A program made the position numbers and the translations under genes. This document shows, in pieces, positions 1 through 12,401 of a stretch of DNA of 64,000 nt (the stretch's first letter is position 1; each line of letters begins with the position of its first letter). Under the pieces are notes generated by a model that searched no databases, was not told the DNA's origin, and worked only from the letters and a program-made list of their open reading frames with translations. Source of the DNA: Pycnopodia helianthoides (lineage: Eukaryota > Echinodermata > Asteroidea > Forcipulatida > Asteriidae); the NCBI GenBank assembly GCA_032158295.1, contig CM063245.1, positions 4,078,700-4,142,699 of the forward strand. The letters run 5' to 3'.

Positions 1-46
1 AGCAACTGTTGTGTTAGCAAAAACCAGTTCTGTAATGTTCCTTTAA
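1..46 (+). mobile_element. Family A MITE, right end only
   Basis: The window opens inside a family A element. The visible part is the terminal stretch ending TTCTGTAATGTTCCTTTAA, which matches the right ends of the complete copies at 36795, 39541 and 41386. The rest lies outside the window. Confidence 0.75.
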
Positions 47-911
47 CAAGAGGATGAGAATTACTTTACACTCTTGCAAAAACCAACGATGTATTTTAAG
101 TGGTTTACCACTTTTCGTCGGGTGTCCGTCATGGGGATGTAAATGTCTTATACGACCCTCTGTGGGGCTGGCTATAAGTACAGAGCATTTGCAAGCAGTG
201 CCAAAAAAAAACATGTTGTTAGGATTGTACTCTTAATCATGGAGGAAGGAAACTACCCTTCCTCCATGTCTCAATGTACGATTGTCCATAATGGATGTCA
301 ATTTTGCATCTTGACTAAAAGACCAATATCTGAGAAAAGGTCAAACTTCGAAACAAAATGATTTTGCATGCGAAATGCTTATGACCTTTTGCCAGGCACG
401 CTCGCTTTGTCGGCATGGTACACAGTAAATCGTACATTTACAAATTAAATATTATATCTGACGGCGTCAATCCCTCAATTCAAAGTGGACATATTTATAT
501 ACAAGCCATCGGCCACTGTTGCATGTTTAACCCCTTTGTGTTCAACCTATCTGTCGTACGATATCAGATATGTAAAGGCCCGGGATGTTAAGCCATGTAT
601 TAATTTCACATGCAGGCTTTCATTTTTCCCATCCCATCATCTTGCACGTGACACCAATTCTCCCGTCTATACCTGCCTTTTTATCCCCTCCAGGAAATTT
701 TGTTTTACCATTCTCCTGGTCCCCGTGCTAGCAGGGCCTGTCGTTTGATTTATCGAAGCTTACACCTCCCATCCGAAATCAATATCCAATGTCAACGGAG
801 ATTATCTAGACAAATAAAGTACTGCTTACGGGCGCACATCGCTGAGGAAATCCTCTTCAGAGAGTTGAACTTTGTGGGATGAAATTCTGACGAGGAAGAT
901 GAAGAAGGAGA

Positions 912-945
<34 letters not shown>

Positions 946-1606
946 AAAAAAATTCAATTTCACGGTGTAATTTTAGCAGTCCGTGTGTGCATCGGGGGGC
1001 CTGGGAGGACGCAGCACTATATCCAACCCAACTGTTTGGACCGTGGCGCCAATTTGGTTAAATTTGATGCATCGTGTTGGCATGGGGCAATGTTCTCCGC
1101 GCCTTTAAAAGGGGGCCTAGGGCTGCTGATTCTAATACTCAGTCTGCGAATTGATGTTTGTCCCCGATCAATTCGATATAGGATTGCATGTTGGGTGGTA
1201 TACTGTGTGTTACTGGTGGTTTTTTTTGGTGGATGTGAAATAGATGCGAAAAAGTGAGGCAGTTAATGCTTGTTTTGTTTCAACCATTTAGTCAGATTTC
1301 ACTTCTTAAAGGTACGAAGCAGTGGTTTTTGGCTTCTTTTTTTTAAAGGGCACATCATTTCAAAATCCTTTAATTTTCAAAAACCTCATCATCCAACAAA
1401 CATGCACTACATTTCATAATAAGTCGGTGGCACGATGTCGAGATGGCCCAGTTTATGCTTTGTCACTTTTGTGCACGCTATATCGGGCTTACAATCCATG
1501 TGTAGTTTTGATTGCGTCAACGGTCGAATAAGCAACGTTGATTTGCGGGTTTCAAATGCTTTCTTTGGAGTACTGTACATGTATGAGCTTCATACCTTTG
1601 TGAGCT
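47..1606. other. Intergenic spacer, no gene recognised
   Basis: No ORF here resembles a protein I know, and the open frames are short with no codon-bias signal. The only clear structure is a GA microsatellite at about 909-942. Nothing else stands out. Confidence 0.5.
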
Positions 1607-1797
1607 TTCAGATGGTACCATTTCTCTGGAGGATTGGTACTGGTTCAAACTTTATGATCAGTGAGCTTTCAAAAGGGAAATATTTCTCTGGAGGATTGGT
1701 ACTGGTATGAACTTTATGATCAGTGGGCTTTTAGAGGGAAATATTTCTCTGGAGGATTGGTACTGATATGAACTTTATAATCATTGAGCTTTCAGGT
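1607..1797. repeat. Tandem repeat, about 65-bp unit, three copies
   Basis: The phrase TTTCTCTGGAGGATTGGTAC recurs three times, followed each time by a similar stretch with AACTTTATGATCAGTG. Units are about 62-65 bp and diverge slightly, so this is a small local minisatellite. Confidence 0.8.
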
Positions 1798-2039
1798 TGC
1801 AACTAGTCATTTAAAATGCATACTATAAGCCTGTATTTTGTCTCCACATCCAAAGCGTTTTTAACCCTAAGCCTGGTGTGAGCTAAACTCGTTGAAACGA
1901 ATATTAAGATGCAAACTGTATAACCTATAGTAGTTTGAACGCGGATAACAGCAGATCAGTGTTTGTACAACCATACACTGTAAAAAATATTGGGCAATTT
2001 TTGACCAATATTTTGACCAATGTTGGTCTACATATCAAC

Positions 2040-2790
2040 TGGTAACATAATTGGTCAATAATAGCCCAACTGGTGTTGGGCAGTTACTTTCCCTATTAAT
2101 TGGTTAATCCTCTTTGCTAACAAGTTGGGTTTTTGCTTTTACCCATAAACTGGTTATACTCATTTACCTCAATGTTGGTTGAAATGATAACTCCCAGTAG
2201 TTGGTTAAATAAGATTGACACATTTGTTGGTTAATCTGAACTTCCCATTAATTGGTCAAATCCATTTGCACAATAATTGGTTATTTTCAACTTTCCCAAT
2301 AGTTGGTTAACTTTGTCACATTTTGTTGGTTAATCTGAACTTCCCAGTTGGTCAAAATCATTTGCACAATAATTGGTTATTTTCAACTTTCCCCAATAGT
2401 TGGTCAACTTTGTCTCATTTTGTTGGTTAAACTGAACTTCCTAGTTGGTCAAATACTTTTTCAACTTTCCCCAATAGTTGGGTTTTTTGATAATTTGATT
2501 TTCCCAGTTGGTCAAATCCATTTGCACAATAATTGGTAACTTTTAACTTTCCCCCAATAGTTGGTCAACTTTGTCAAATTTTGTTGGTTAAACTGAACTT
2601 CTTAGTTGGTCAAATTCCTTTTCAACTTTCCCAACAGTTGGTTAACTTTGTCACATTTTGTTGGCCAATCTGAACTTCCCAGTTGGTCAAATTCATTTGC
2701 ACAATAATTTATCATTTTCCCGAATAGTTGGTTAATTTGTTTTCTCCATTTTTGGTTAATCTTAACCACACATTAACTTGTCAAATCTAT
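2040..2790. repeat. Left subterminal TTGGT repeat array of the CACTG element
   Basis: Degenerate units contain GTTGGTTAATCTGAACTTCC, then AGTTGGTCAAAT, then TTTGCACAATAATTGG. They repeat about every 100-125 bp from about 2220 to 2700. The motif TTGGTYAA appears dozens of times in one orientation. Subterminal arrays of this kind are common transposase-binding regions in CACTA-type elements; binding here is inference. Confidence 0.8.
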
Positions 2791-3923
2791 GAACACACTA
2801 CCTGTAAGGATCATAAATAATCTAACACAAATAAAACTGAATTCACTAAAACTGTACATCAGAGTTTAACACAACATTTATTTCAACACAAATAAACAAC
2901 AGTTCCCTCAGCGACTGTTTCAGAACTCTTTCTGGACGTTTTAAGTTATTCTGACGGCATGGGTCACTTGCAGTTGCAACTTATACTTCTGTGCAACAAA
3001 TAAATACCGAGAAAGGTTTTTTTTCTCTTAAGTAGGTACAAATAAAAAAATCAGTCAAATCAAATCTTCAAAGCATCCGGCCTTGCAAAGTCTTTAAAAA
3101 CTGATAAATAAAAAAGGTAAAATTCTACTGTATATTTCAGTACTGCTTCTGGTGGGCAAGTTGCTACAATTAAACTGAGGTAGTTAAAAAATTAGGTCAC
3201 TTATTGTAACTGTTCATTGCTTTGAAGTTTTATTTATTTGTGCAATGTAAGGGGAAAACCTTACTATCATACTGGTCCAGTTTCATGTATCTGAAAGCTG
3301 ACAATATTATAGCTTGACAAAATTGTATGCGTGACGTGAATAGGCAGAGAAGAACCATGATATTTAGAATGCAGACCATTTTGCTAAAGAAAACTTGTTT
3401 GTGCTAAGCAAAAATGTTGTCCTTAGTGGCTCTGTGAAATTGGGAGAGAAGCAGCCACAAGCAATGTACACCACATGATATTTAGACTGTAAACCATGTT
3501 CAGGAGCTCTTTGGAATTTAGCCCAAAATACTACATAATTTTTTGTTTAATAATAATTTTAAAAAAGGTACTAAATATTACGCCACTGCAGTTGGATCTT
3601 GTTGCTTATAGTAATTTATCTATTTACCTTTTTTTATCAAAAAGAATCTGTGTTTTAAAATATGGGAATACAAACATAAACAAATCAAACCAAATCCTCA
3701 AAGCAGTGAGCACTGATGTTTTTTAACAGACAGATAATGAAAAAGGTCTTTACTGTATTTAAGTACTCCTTTGAGTGGTAGTTATACCTTTTTTAAGAAA
3801 CATGTCTCTTCATACTGCAACTTAGTTTTGTGCAGTAAAACAACCACAAAAATAAACATTTCTTGCAAGGTCTGTGCTGTGGATCAAGAACTAAATACCG
3901 ACTTTAATACTTGAGACGTTTGG
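2791..3923. other. Non-coding interior of the CACTG element
   Basis: AT-rich DNA between the left subterminal array and the stop codon of the minus-strand gene. It probably holds that gene's 3' UTR. I see no transposase motif or extended ORF in either strand. Confidence 0.4.
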
Positions 3924-6186
3924 TCAAATATGCCCTGAAGTCCTCACTGTGGGAGACATGACACCAGGCAGCTCATAGATGAATGCCTGTAAAAATTCCC
4001 ACACCGTTTTTGCTTGTGGCTGGTACTTTATGTCGAGTACATAGTGTGCCTTAAAGGCGACATCAATGGTGTTAAGCAGACTTGGGTAGACCACAGCTCG
4101 TCTCTCTGCAACTAGGAAGTACTGAGTTGGCTTAAGACGATCAGCAGTGTACAGTGCCAGTACGTATGGTTGTGGCCTTTCTGAACTGTCAATACTCTGC
4201 AGGTAGTCTTCCAAGTTGCTAATGGCTTTAAAAGGGGAAGGAAAAAATGGAGAACAAAGGTTAAAGGCATCATTTTGGGAGAGACGTGGTTTGCCATTGT
4301 AATTAAATTGAACTGAAAATGTTTAGTTTGCAAAAAGTCATAGTGACAACTGGGGGAATTTTAAGACACTTTTGCAAAACTAAAAAAATCAGCTAACTCT
4401 ATCAATCATAAGCCTATTAATAATAAGTCTTATTTGCATTTTAAAATATAGTTACTATTTGTCAAAGTAAAAAGGGAAGCATGAATATTTTTTGTTGCAA
4501 TTTTGCATTTGTAATTGTAGTTTCATTGCATGTTCATCCTCATCAACACTACTCCATTACAACAGAATATTCATACAAGCAAACGAGAACAAATCAAGCT
4601 TACAAATGAGTAGGATTCAAATTCAGTTAAACTCATAAAAAGTTGAGGTAAACTGTGGTTGACAAGGGCATGATGATGGCTTGTTTCCTGCATTACAAAT
4701 ACTAAATGTAAATTTGACATTTGACCATGACAATTAAAACTAGCCTGTAATTGATTTGGGTCTTGGGAACACAACTTACTGGTTTTAAATCAATGAATGC
4801 ATCAACACTGTCCTTGACTGTGCATCGGCCTCCACCCTTCCCCTTACTTCGCCCTCCCAGGATCACTGGTAGCAGCATGAATGCCAGGTTGTTCTTTTCT
4901 TCTGCAATGTAAATACAAAAACTATGACAGTTCTATGAAAAGTCTCATTTACCTTGCAAATTACATGTCCTGGTCCAGCTTATGGGTGCATTCACTTTTT
5001 GGGCATATTATTACATACTCGTAAGCAAATACCATTTGGGATTGGTTAAATGGTCAGTGTTGTATATTGACTAATTCAGCACGCATCTCCCCAACTTCAT
5101 TTTGGGAAAATAGATCAGGTGACGTCACAAGTGTACATGCATACAATTTTACACTCTAGAGGTGTGATAAGACTTACAGGGAAAGTTCATCTTGAACTGA
5201 AAAACAACATCAACTATGACATAACTGAGCAGAATTTACCATCCTGATATAATGGAGAAACAAACCACTGTATCTGCTGAGCAACTTTGCCATCACGGAG
5301 CCTACTGAGTTGACAGCCACCTAATTTTGCCAGTAAGCAGTGAAAACTTCCCACTTAAACAACCAGTTAGCATTTATGACAACAGTTTACCTGTAGAGAG
5401 GGTGTCCTCGTTAATATCCTGTAGGCGAAGGATCTGCTTCCATGTGGGAGCCATGACATTGGCATATGTTATAACTGGCTCACAAACTAACTCCCACTTG
5501 TAGGACAGTTTATCTGCAATTATGGGATGACTTACGTTGAAGTCCTGTGTAATCTTTAATAAGATAACAAAACAAACAACAATACGAATTACAGCTGTTA
5601 TGATGTGGGATATGTATAATATTCAAAGAAATCTTTGTGGAATCATGCAATGTACATTGTACAATGTGGAAGGATCAAGTGTAGCCATAGGTTGAGGGCA
5701 CGACAAACAAGAGTTTCAGGCCTGGAATTTGCTTTATTCTTTAGGCAAGGCCTCTTTGACCATTGTGCACACCTGGTCGAAGGAAAACAAGACACAGGCT
5801 GAAGTTGGGAAGTTTTAAATGTACCTTGTTAAATACAACAATGGCAAAACAAAGAAAGCAATGTTCCATTTGACCAAAATTTCTTTTCCTTCAAATCGCA
5901 CCGTTGTAGTAGGCCTACAGTGATATGGTCATATTATATGTACACACCAACAACGATTTGAAATTGAATAAAAGCAATAATAACTGTGACTTATTACCAT
6001 GTCTTTGTCCAGTAAACGTGGATACTCCTCCAGAATGTCAGCCAGTGAGTGTTTCTTCTTCCATTCTTGATGTCTCGGCCGGGTGGCGTGCGTGTGTCTT
6101 ACGTGTGGGTTGTAGACGACTGAGCTGCACGCACTCGCAACCGAAACAGCCACACAGCAAGGATCATATAGCGATTCGTGTACCAA
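3924..6186 (-). CDS. Spliced gene inside the CACTG element, uncharacterised multicopy-type metazoan protein
   Basis: I read four minus-strand exons. The first ends at 5998 and includes the peptide HSLADILEEYPRLLDKDM; its upstream limit is unclear, with an open frame to 6186. The second is 5391-5553 (ITQDFNVSHPIIADKLSY...). The third is 4780-4901 (NNLAFMLLPVILGGRSKG...). The last is about 4225-3924 (AISNLEDYLQSIDSS...HYVLDIKYQPQ...) with TGA at 3924-3926. The first three join in phase at GT-AG sites. The last junction is off by one nucleotide unless a weak GTTGTG donor at about 4776 is used. The order 'EEYPRLL / LLPVILG / FKAHYVLDIKYQ..FLQAF' recalls a large uncharacterised family expanded in fish and invertebrates, some members with SAM domains. 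Function unknown. It sits wholly inside the element, so it may be its coding gene or captured cargo. Confidence 0.6.
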
Positions 6187-6800
6187 TTCCCATGTGCGAA
6201 AATGGCGCGAACGCCGTCAAAGTTACGCTAACTTAAGTGTTTAAAAATAACACTTTGCAGGGTAATACAGCATTTTGTTAACCAGTAGTTTGGTAAACAC
6301 AATAAATTATTGGCTACTTTCCAAGTTCAAATGACGAATACTGTAGCACGAAACGGGCATGTAAAGACATGTTACAGTGTTGGGCCCACAATTTTGGTCG
6401 CATGCACGACTACTGCAATAACATAATTCTGGATAGTTAGTTAAAATATTAATTAGCAACAGTCATAACCTAGCCTTGATTTCTCTTTTTTCCAATTTGA
6501 GGTGTACGTCTATTATTTTTGGTTTGCTCAATAAATTAGGTGATATGTTTTAGAATATCCATTTTGAGTATTAAAATATGTACCGAAAGTCTTGTGTGTG
6601 GCAAGTTTGAAGTGAAATTTGTAAACAGATAAAAATGAAGCATTCATCAGTATAAACGGTTGATTTGTATTGTTATACTTGTTAACATTGTTTGACCAAG
6701 AGTGTTGGTTATGTTTTTTGCTCAAAGTAGACTTGTAGAACGTTAAGAACCAATTTATTAAATAAACGGGAAATATAATTGATCAATAAAACAAAATAAA

Positions 6801-7734
6801 TTTCTTTAAAAAACAGACTAATTACTGGACAAAAGATTTTGCCCAACGTTTACTGTTGGTTAATCAACAATTACCCAATACTTAGATTAATTCACAGCTA
6901 AACGTTGGGTTTTCTTGACGCCGTAAGTTTGTTTTTTTGGCCCACGTAAGAAGTAAAATTTACCCAACAACATGAGGTATTTTATATTGCTCAATATTAA
7001 TGGTTGTTTTATCCAACGTTGGGTGTATATTTCAGGATTACTAAATAAATCAGTTGTCTACGTTTTATATTGCCCAGTTTGAGTATAAAACATTGACCAA
7101 CAATCTTGGTCAAACGATTTACCCATTAAAAAGATAAAAATCAACCATTTGTTGGTACATAGTTCCCAATGCCCAATTTTGGTTCATTGGTGTTGGTCAA
7201 AATTACAGTGAAAACATATATACATTTCTTTTTAAAAACAGACTAAATATTGGACAAATTATTTTGCCCAACGTTTTTATAGTTTCTACTACCTCTGTTG
7301 GTTAATCAACAATTACCCAATACTTAGATTAATTCACAGCTAAACGTTGGGTTTTCTTGACGCCGTAAGTTTGTTTTTTGGCCCACGTAAGAAGTAAAAT
7401 TTAACCAACAACATGAGGTATTTTATATTGCTCAATATTAATGGTTGTTTTATCCAACGTTGGGTGTATATTTCAGAATTACTAAATAAATTAGTTGTCT
7501 GCGTTTTATATTGCCCAGTTTGAGTATAAAACATTGACCAACAATCTTGGTCAAACGATTATAACCAATAAAAAGATAAAAATCAACCATTTGTTGGTAG
7601 TTCTTAATGCCCAATTTTGGTTCATTGGTGTTGGTTAAAATTTTCGGAAAAAGACCAACATTTCTACTAAAAACAGACCAATTATTGGAGAAATTATTTT
7701 GCCCAACATTTTTTTGCCCAACGTTTTAACAGTG
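6801..7734. repeat. Right subterminal array of the CACTG element, two and a fraction units of about 425 bp
   Basis: A unit beginning near TTTCTTTAAAAAACAGACTA (6801) recurs at about 7224 and again, truncated, at about 7661, where it runs to the element end. Copies one and two are nearly identical over GTTGGGTTTTCTTGACGCCG and GTATAAAACATTGACCAACA. ACCAA and GCCCAACGTT motifs are frequent. An internal CAGTGAAAA at about 7207 resembles the terminal CAGTG. Confidence 0.8.
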
Positions 7735-7736
7735 TA

Positions 7737-10235
7737 GAGAAAGGATGGTACGACCTGTTGTTTGGACAACGCTCACGTAGTACGTTTAGAGAATTCCCCG
7801 GCGCCCAAGACCTTCTATCAACCGTCGCCCGAGGGGGGAAGAAGCCGAGAGAGACGCCAGTCTTTATTAATAAAAACCAACCCATAAAAAAATTAAAAAC
7901 TTGTCAAACAGAAGTGATCGCTGCTTTTGTGCATTGACTGCGAAGTGATGGAGTGTGTACAATCGCCCCTCCCTCCCTCCTTTTTGAGGTATCACTCATC
8001 GAGTGGCACCGTGTTTTCCCTTCTCGTCCCCCGGCCACCGGCCCATTGAGTGTTGGGGTCGTCCCGACGCAACGTGTTGACGCACTCGTGCGTCACGTCG
8101 AATGCAAAATGTAGACGTGAAAGAGTCGTCCGTTCATTTTGACACCCACGTTAACATCCACAGTGAAAACGAGAGAGAGGATGATACAGAAAACTCGTTC
8201 TCAAGGCACTTAACACATAATCCTTGGCGAGAGATCAAGGAGCTGTTACAAGAGAGATCAAGACGCATTGATGTAAACATAAATGCAACAATTTGGATTG
8301 TGTGTAAAGTGTTCACCGCTTAAATTTTAAAAGTACCGCGGAAGTGGGTGAAAAGCCATACTGCGCCTACTATACTCACTCATTTTTCTTTTAATATCGA
8401 TTGTCATGACATAGTGAATGAATCTGACATAGTCCCGTTACCGGTAGGCCTAATGAGTCCAACAATGAATATCGGGTTGGCCGAAATATTATTAGTGAGT
8501 GATGCTGATCATGTATTGTGATGTTATCATCAAATCCAAACACTCTCCATAATGTGGTATTGGCTTACAGAGCTCTTTAGTCTGAGCGTGGACTGAGATA
8601 TCATTAATTGGTGATTTCGATGCTTTGTGCTTTTGCATGCAAACACCCACGTCACTGCATTCACCCACTTTGCCACTCCTAATTTCGCAGAACAAACTGA
8701 TAATGTTTTTCTCCTCCGTAAAGAGCCAGATCGGACTACATTATAATCATTGTCAATAAATGTAAAGGTAATGATTATGCTCTCTGTAACATTAATGTAA
8801 CTCGGCATTTACATTAAATTACCCAGTGTTGTTTTACATCAGGATGATCTTTACGGGCAGCTTTGCATTGCGATTACAATCGTCTTCGGAATATTCAATT
8901 TGCTCGAAGGTTACCATTCTTATGAAGAGTGTGATTGGATGAAACGTGACAGCTGCCCAGAAATCAATTCAATTGATATCGACACTCAACAATAACTAAA
9001 TCGCGTTACCAGAGTCCAGATGGGACGGATAGACAATCATGGGGGACGAGGTTTTCGCCCTTGTAAAGCAGACGATAAAATAATATGTCAATTTGACATC
9101 CCCAGGTGCCGACAGATTCAAGTCAGTCGATCCCGATCAGATTAGCCTCGTCTCTTGACAATTTTTCTATTAACTCTTAAATCCTGCGAAGTAGTTTTTT
9201 CTACAAGGCTTATGGGTAATGCTCCGGCACACGGGAACTGACTATAGGCGGATTAGGATCGCAAAGCTTCAAATTGTGTAGCATTGAAAAAGTATATTGG
9301 AATTCTTGACATAATCTGCATCGGGGGAAAACAAAATTACTTTTGCGATGATGGTTTTGAGAGCGCTGCATAATCAGCGATTTCAGAATATTCGTGATGG
9401 GGCATCTGGACCTGAGAAGTTCGTTATTTTTTATGCGGCTTCAGACATTTCCCGGCAGTTTCCGGCTCTGATGACCTATAACATGCGCGAAGTGCAACAA
9501 ACCACCGATGTCGGCCATTCCTATAAGTTTGATTAACTTTTTCCACACCACGACTTTTTTCAAGTACCGGTACCAATCACTATCGCATGGTTGCTTTTGA
9601 TGGTGTTTTTGTTGTTTGTTATTTATTAACTAGTGGAATGATAAGGCTATATTTCCCTCTCTCCCCACCCAAAAATAACAACAATAACAACAACAACAAC
9701 AACCAACAAACAACAGCAACACAAAACAAAAGACAGCAAAGACCGCAACGACAGCAAAACACGCAAAACCGACAAACACAGCAACAACAACAAACAAACA
9801 AACAACAAACAAACAAATAAGTAAACATGATGTAATATACTGTCTATTGTATAATAAAGCATAAACGACAATGACCGCTATAGTTTTATGCTAAAAATTA
9901 CGCAACAGATTGCGTCATGACGACGCGCGCGGTATTTGTTTCCGTGTATTGTGTACAATTGGAGTTTTTATGGGTAAAAAACATTGTTTTGATCAGCATT
10001 TTTTTAAACTTCCTTTGACGCTATACAGCTTCATTTATTCACAAACAATAACAAGACAGTGAAACAATGTACATCAATAATCCACATTGAAAGAAGTCAA
10101 GAAAATTACAATTTTTACATGGCAGTTACAATGAATTACCGGGAAAACAACTATATAAATCTATATTTAAAACAAATTAAATAGGTATAATATAACCAGT
10201 TTATCGTGATTTAATCACGTATGGAGAGACTAAAT
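7737..10235. other. Gene-poor spacer
   Basis: No gene recognised. The stretch 7900-8110 is relatively CpG-rich, with runs such as CGTCCCGACGCAACG, and could be part of a promoter, but no downstream exon can be tied to it. A CAA-type repeat lies at 9676-9820. Confidence 0.4.
9676..9820. repeat. CAA/ACAAA low-complexity repeat
   Basis: AAC/CAA triplets alternate with ACAAA blocks. Open frames reading Asn/Gln-Thr on one strand and Cys/Val/Leu on the other are products of the repeat, not genes. Confidence 0.9.
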
Positions 10236-10634
10236 TTGAAGGAACATTACAGAATTGGTAAGAACAAAACTTGTAAAATATACTTTTTGATCACAGATTT
10301 ACATAAAAACTTACACGGTCTAATGATGATGATAGTACAAAACATCCCTTGAAATATTTCTGTCTGAAATGCCATATTTGATGAGAAACTAATAAATTAT
10401 AATTTTTTGATTTTCCGATTGGAGTTTATCGGTCAGTGGGCGTTTTTTACATTTGTTATGACTTCATGCAAATGTGTAATCGGTTTTTCACTATTTTCTC
10501 GTGACCCACATGGCCGATCGATCTCAAACTTCTACAGGTTTGTCAGTTGATGTATATGGTGGATTACATAAAGTGCTTACACTGCCAGCAACTGTTTTGT
10601 TAGCAAAAACCCAATTCTGTAATGTTCCTTTAAG
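10236..10634 (+). mobile_element. Family A MITE, complete
   Basis: Left end GAAGGAACATTACAGAATTG and right end CTGTAATGTTCCTTTAA form the family A inverted termini. The TTAA at the left has decayed. The interior matches the other copies, including the GCTCAGTGAGCG-like centre and TTTTCACTATTTTCTCGTGA. Confidence 0.85.
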
Positions 10635-11427
10635 TTTGGTGAAAAAACAAGCAATATAAGTCTGTCATCTTGAATCATATACAAGTTGTCGAAAACACAC
10701 GTCTCGAGTGTAATATCTAAACACTGCAGCTGATCAGCATGTAGCGGATTGCGAGAGACATGTTTTGAAACAAAACCACCAAGGCATATAAACTCATGTC
10801 GACGTGCTAACCCCATCACGCACATGTCTCTAATATCCCCCAATCTTAGGTAGATCTTATTGGTAGCCACACTAGTATAATCTTACTCAAAATGCATTTT
10901 GCTGTTTCATGTTGATTCGCACGCTTTGCCTTTTTTTTGTACAAGTAACTGTCGGTGAAATGGTACAATGAATGTATACGCGGTCACTGGATTAAATGTA
11001 TTTGTTTTTCATAACACGGTGATACGTAACACTTGATTCATGACACCTGGCCAGAAAAATAAAGAAACGTTGCGACACAGGCTCAGATTTTTTTGTAGTG
11101 AGATGTCGTGACCTATAACAATATAATAATTGGAAAGTAATTCTTACTTATTAGTAATTCTCTTGTGGAATGGAAATAATACATAAAACAGTCGTTACAT
11201 GATGTTTTCTGTCAATGTCAACATTAAACCTGGGTGTACGTGATGAAGAACATGAAAACTGATAGCACAGTTGGCTATACAAATATTATGCCAGGGTATG
11301 GTTTTTTTGTTTGAAAGGTGACCTGGGAAGGTCCGTTCAACAAACCAAGACCTCTCCCATGGCCCGTGAATGGAGTATTCAGCTTTAAATCATAATGATC
11401 AACCCCGTAGATGTATACCATCCATCA

Positions 11428-11741
11428 AATAGACCTTTCTATTGCAATGTCACATCCCGAGTTTTTGCCAACCGAGGTCGGAAAACTATGGAAAGCCATA
11501 AATGCAAAACAAAAACAGATCGCCACAGTTTTTAACAATGTTACACAAATATTCAAAAATAGTGTTGCATTTGTTGGAAACAAAGCAACCAATCATGAGA
11601 GGTACTTTACTTCGTTGAAAGTTTGCAGAAAATGTTAACATTTTGTTGAAACATCTATTAACACGATTGAGTGTTTTGCTAACATTCGGCCTTCCATGCC
11701 AACCAGCGCGGTTTGTTTATCAACAATGGAACGGTCTATAA
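11428..11741 (+). mobile_element. MITE with AGACCTTTCYATTG ends
   Basis: The left end AGACCTTTCTATTGCAATGT and the reverse complement of the right end AGACCGTTCCATTGTTGATA form inverted termini beside TA. A diverged inverted copy is at 32877-33198. Both share an open frame containing PEFLPTEVGKLWKAINAKQK. No function is known. Confidence 0.7.
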
Positions 11742-12278
11742 TAGGAGCCCCCTTGATCGTGACGACGCAATGACCTAAAAACTTAATTTGTTGTATAAAA
11801 CATGTTTCAGAAGGTTGGGCGGCTGCATGTATAACATCAGTCTCCTGTATCAATAAATTGTTTGGTCTATTTAGTATACTGCAGAGACGTGACTCTATAT
11901 CGGTGAGGGAGATGTCATCTCATCAGATACCGGTAAACTTCAAAGGGGAATATTCTATAACTGAATCTACCTGAATAAGAATTAGACGACAAATAGCCAC
12001 AGTGGAATTCCCCTAATGGACGTTTGAAAAACTATTTTTTTCAAAGAACAATACTGAATTTACATTCTGAGTATAGACCTTTATAAAAAGCTTGTCTATT
12101 ATATCCAGTACTTTAAAAGGAACAAAAGTTAAAAGCTGTGAGTAGAACGCATACTCTCCACAGCCTATATACCACACGAACGAGTGTAACATTAAAATCT
12201 TATAAGGCTTAGCCTATACCACTGATAAGATTGAGAAAGCGAGATTTTTATTTGATTGCTTCGCTCAAACAAGATAAC

Positions 12279-12394
12279 AGGAAAAAGCATCCTCAATATT
12301 ATGTCAACATGTCGCAGTAGAAATGAGAAGAACGAGGCCGGAAAGTGTACACATAGTTGTAATTGTCAAACAGCAATGAAAGTATAATTGATTT
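12279..12394 (+). repeat. Dispersed repeat related to 14172-14296
   Basis: AACATGTCGCAGTAGAAATG here matches AACATGTCGTAGCAGAAATG at 14201. Similarity extends to ATCAAACAGC-type sequence and AATATAATTRATT at the end of both. The family is unassigned. Confidence 0.5.
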
Positions 12395-12401
12395 TTTTCA
12401 T

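Larger units (their letters stand above)
1976..7734. mobile_element. DNA transposon-like element, CACTGT/ACAGTG inverted ends, TA target duplication
   Basis: The left end reads CACTGTAAAAAATATTGGGC and the reverse complement of the right end reads CACTGTTAAAACGTTGGGC, an imperfect inverted repeat of about 21 bp. A TA dinucleotide flanks both sides (1974-1975, 7735-7736). Inside each end are hundreds of bases of TTGGT/ACCAA-rich repeats (1990-2790 and 6801-7734). Between them lies a minus-strand spliced gene (3924 to about 6186) and no recognisable transposase. CACTG termini recall the CACTA/EnSpm-Mirage group, where 2-3-bp target duplications occur, but superfamily assignment is inference. 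Boundaries are read directly; that it moved as one unit is inferred. Confidence 0.65.

Noticed and set aside
10577..10870. 97-codon minus-strand ORF ending in a family A element
   Set aside because: The last part is MITE sequence; the rest (IYLRLGDIRDMCVMGLARRH) matches no family I recognise and no splice partner is visible.
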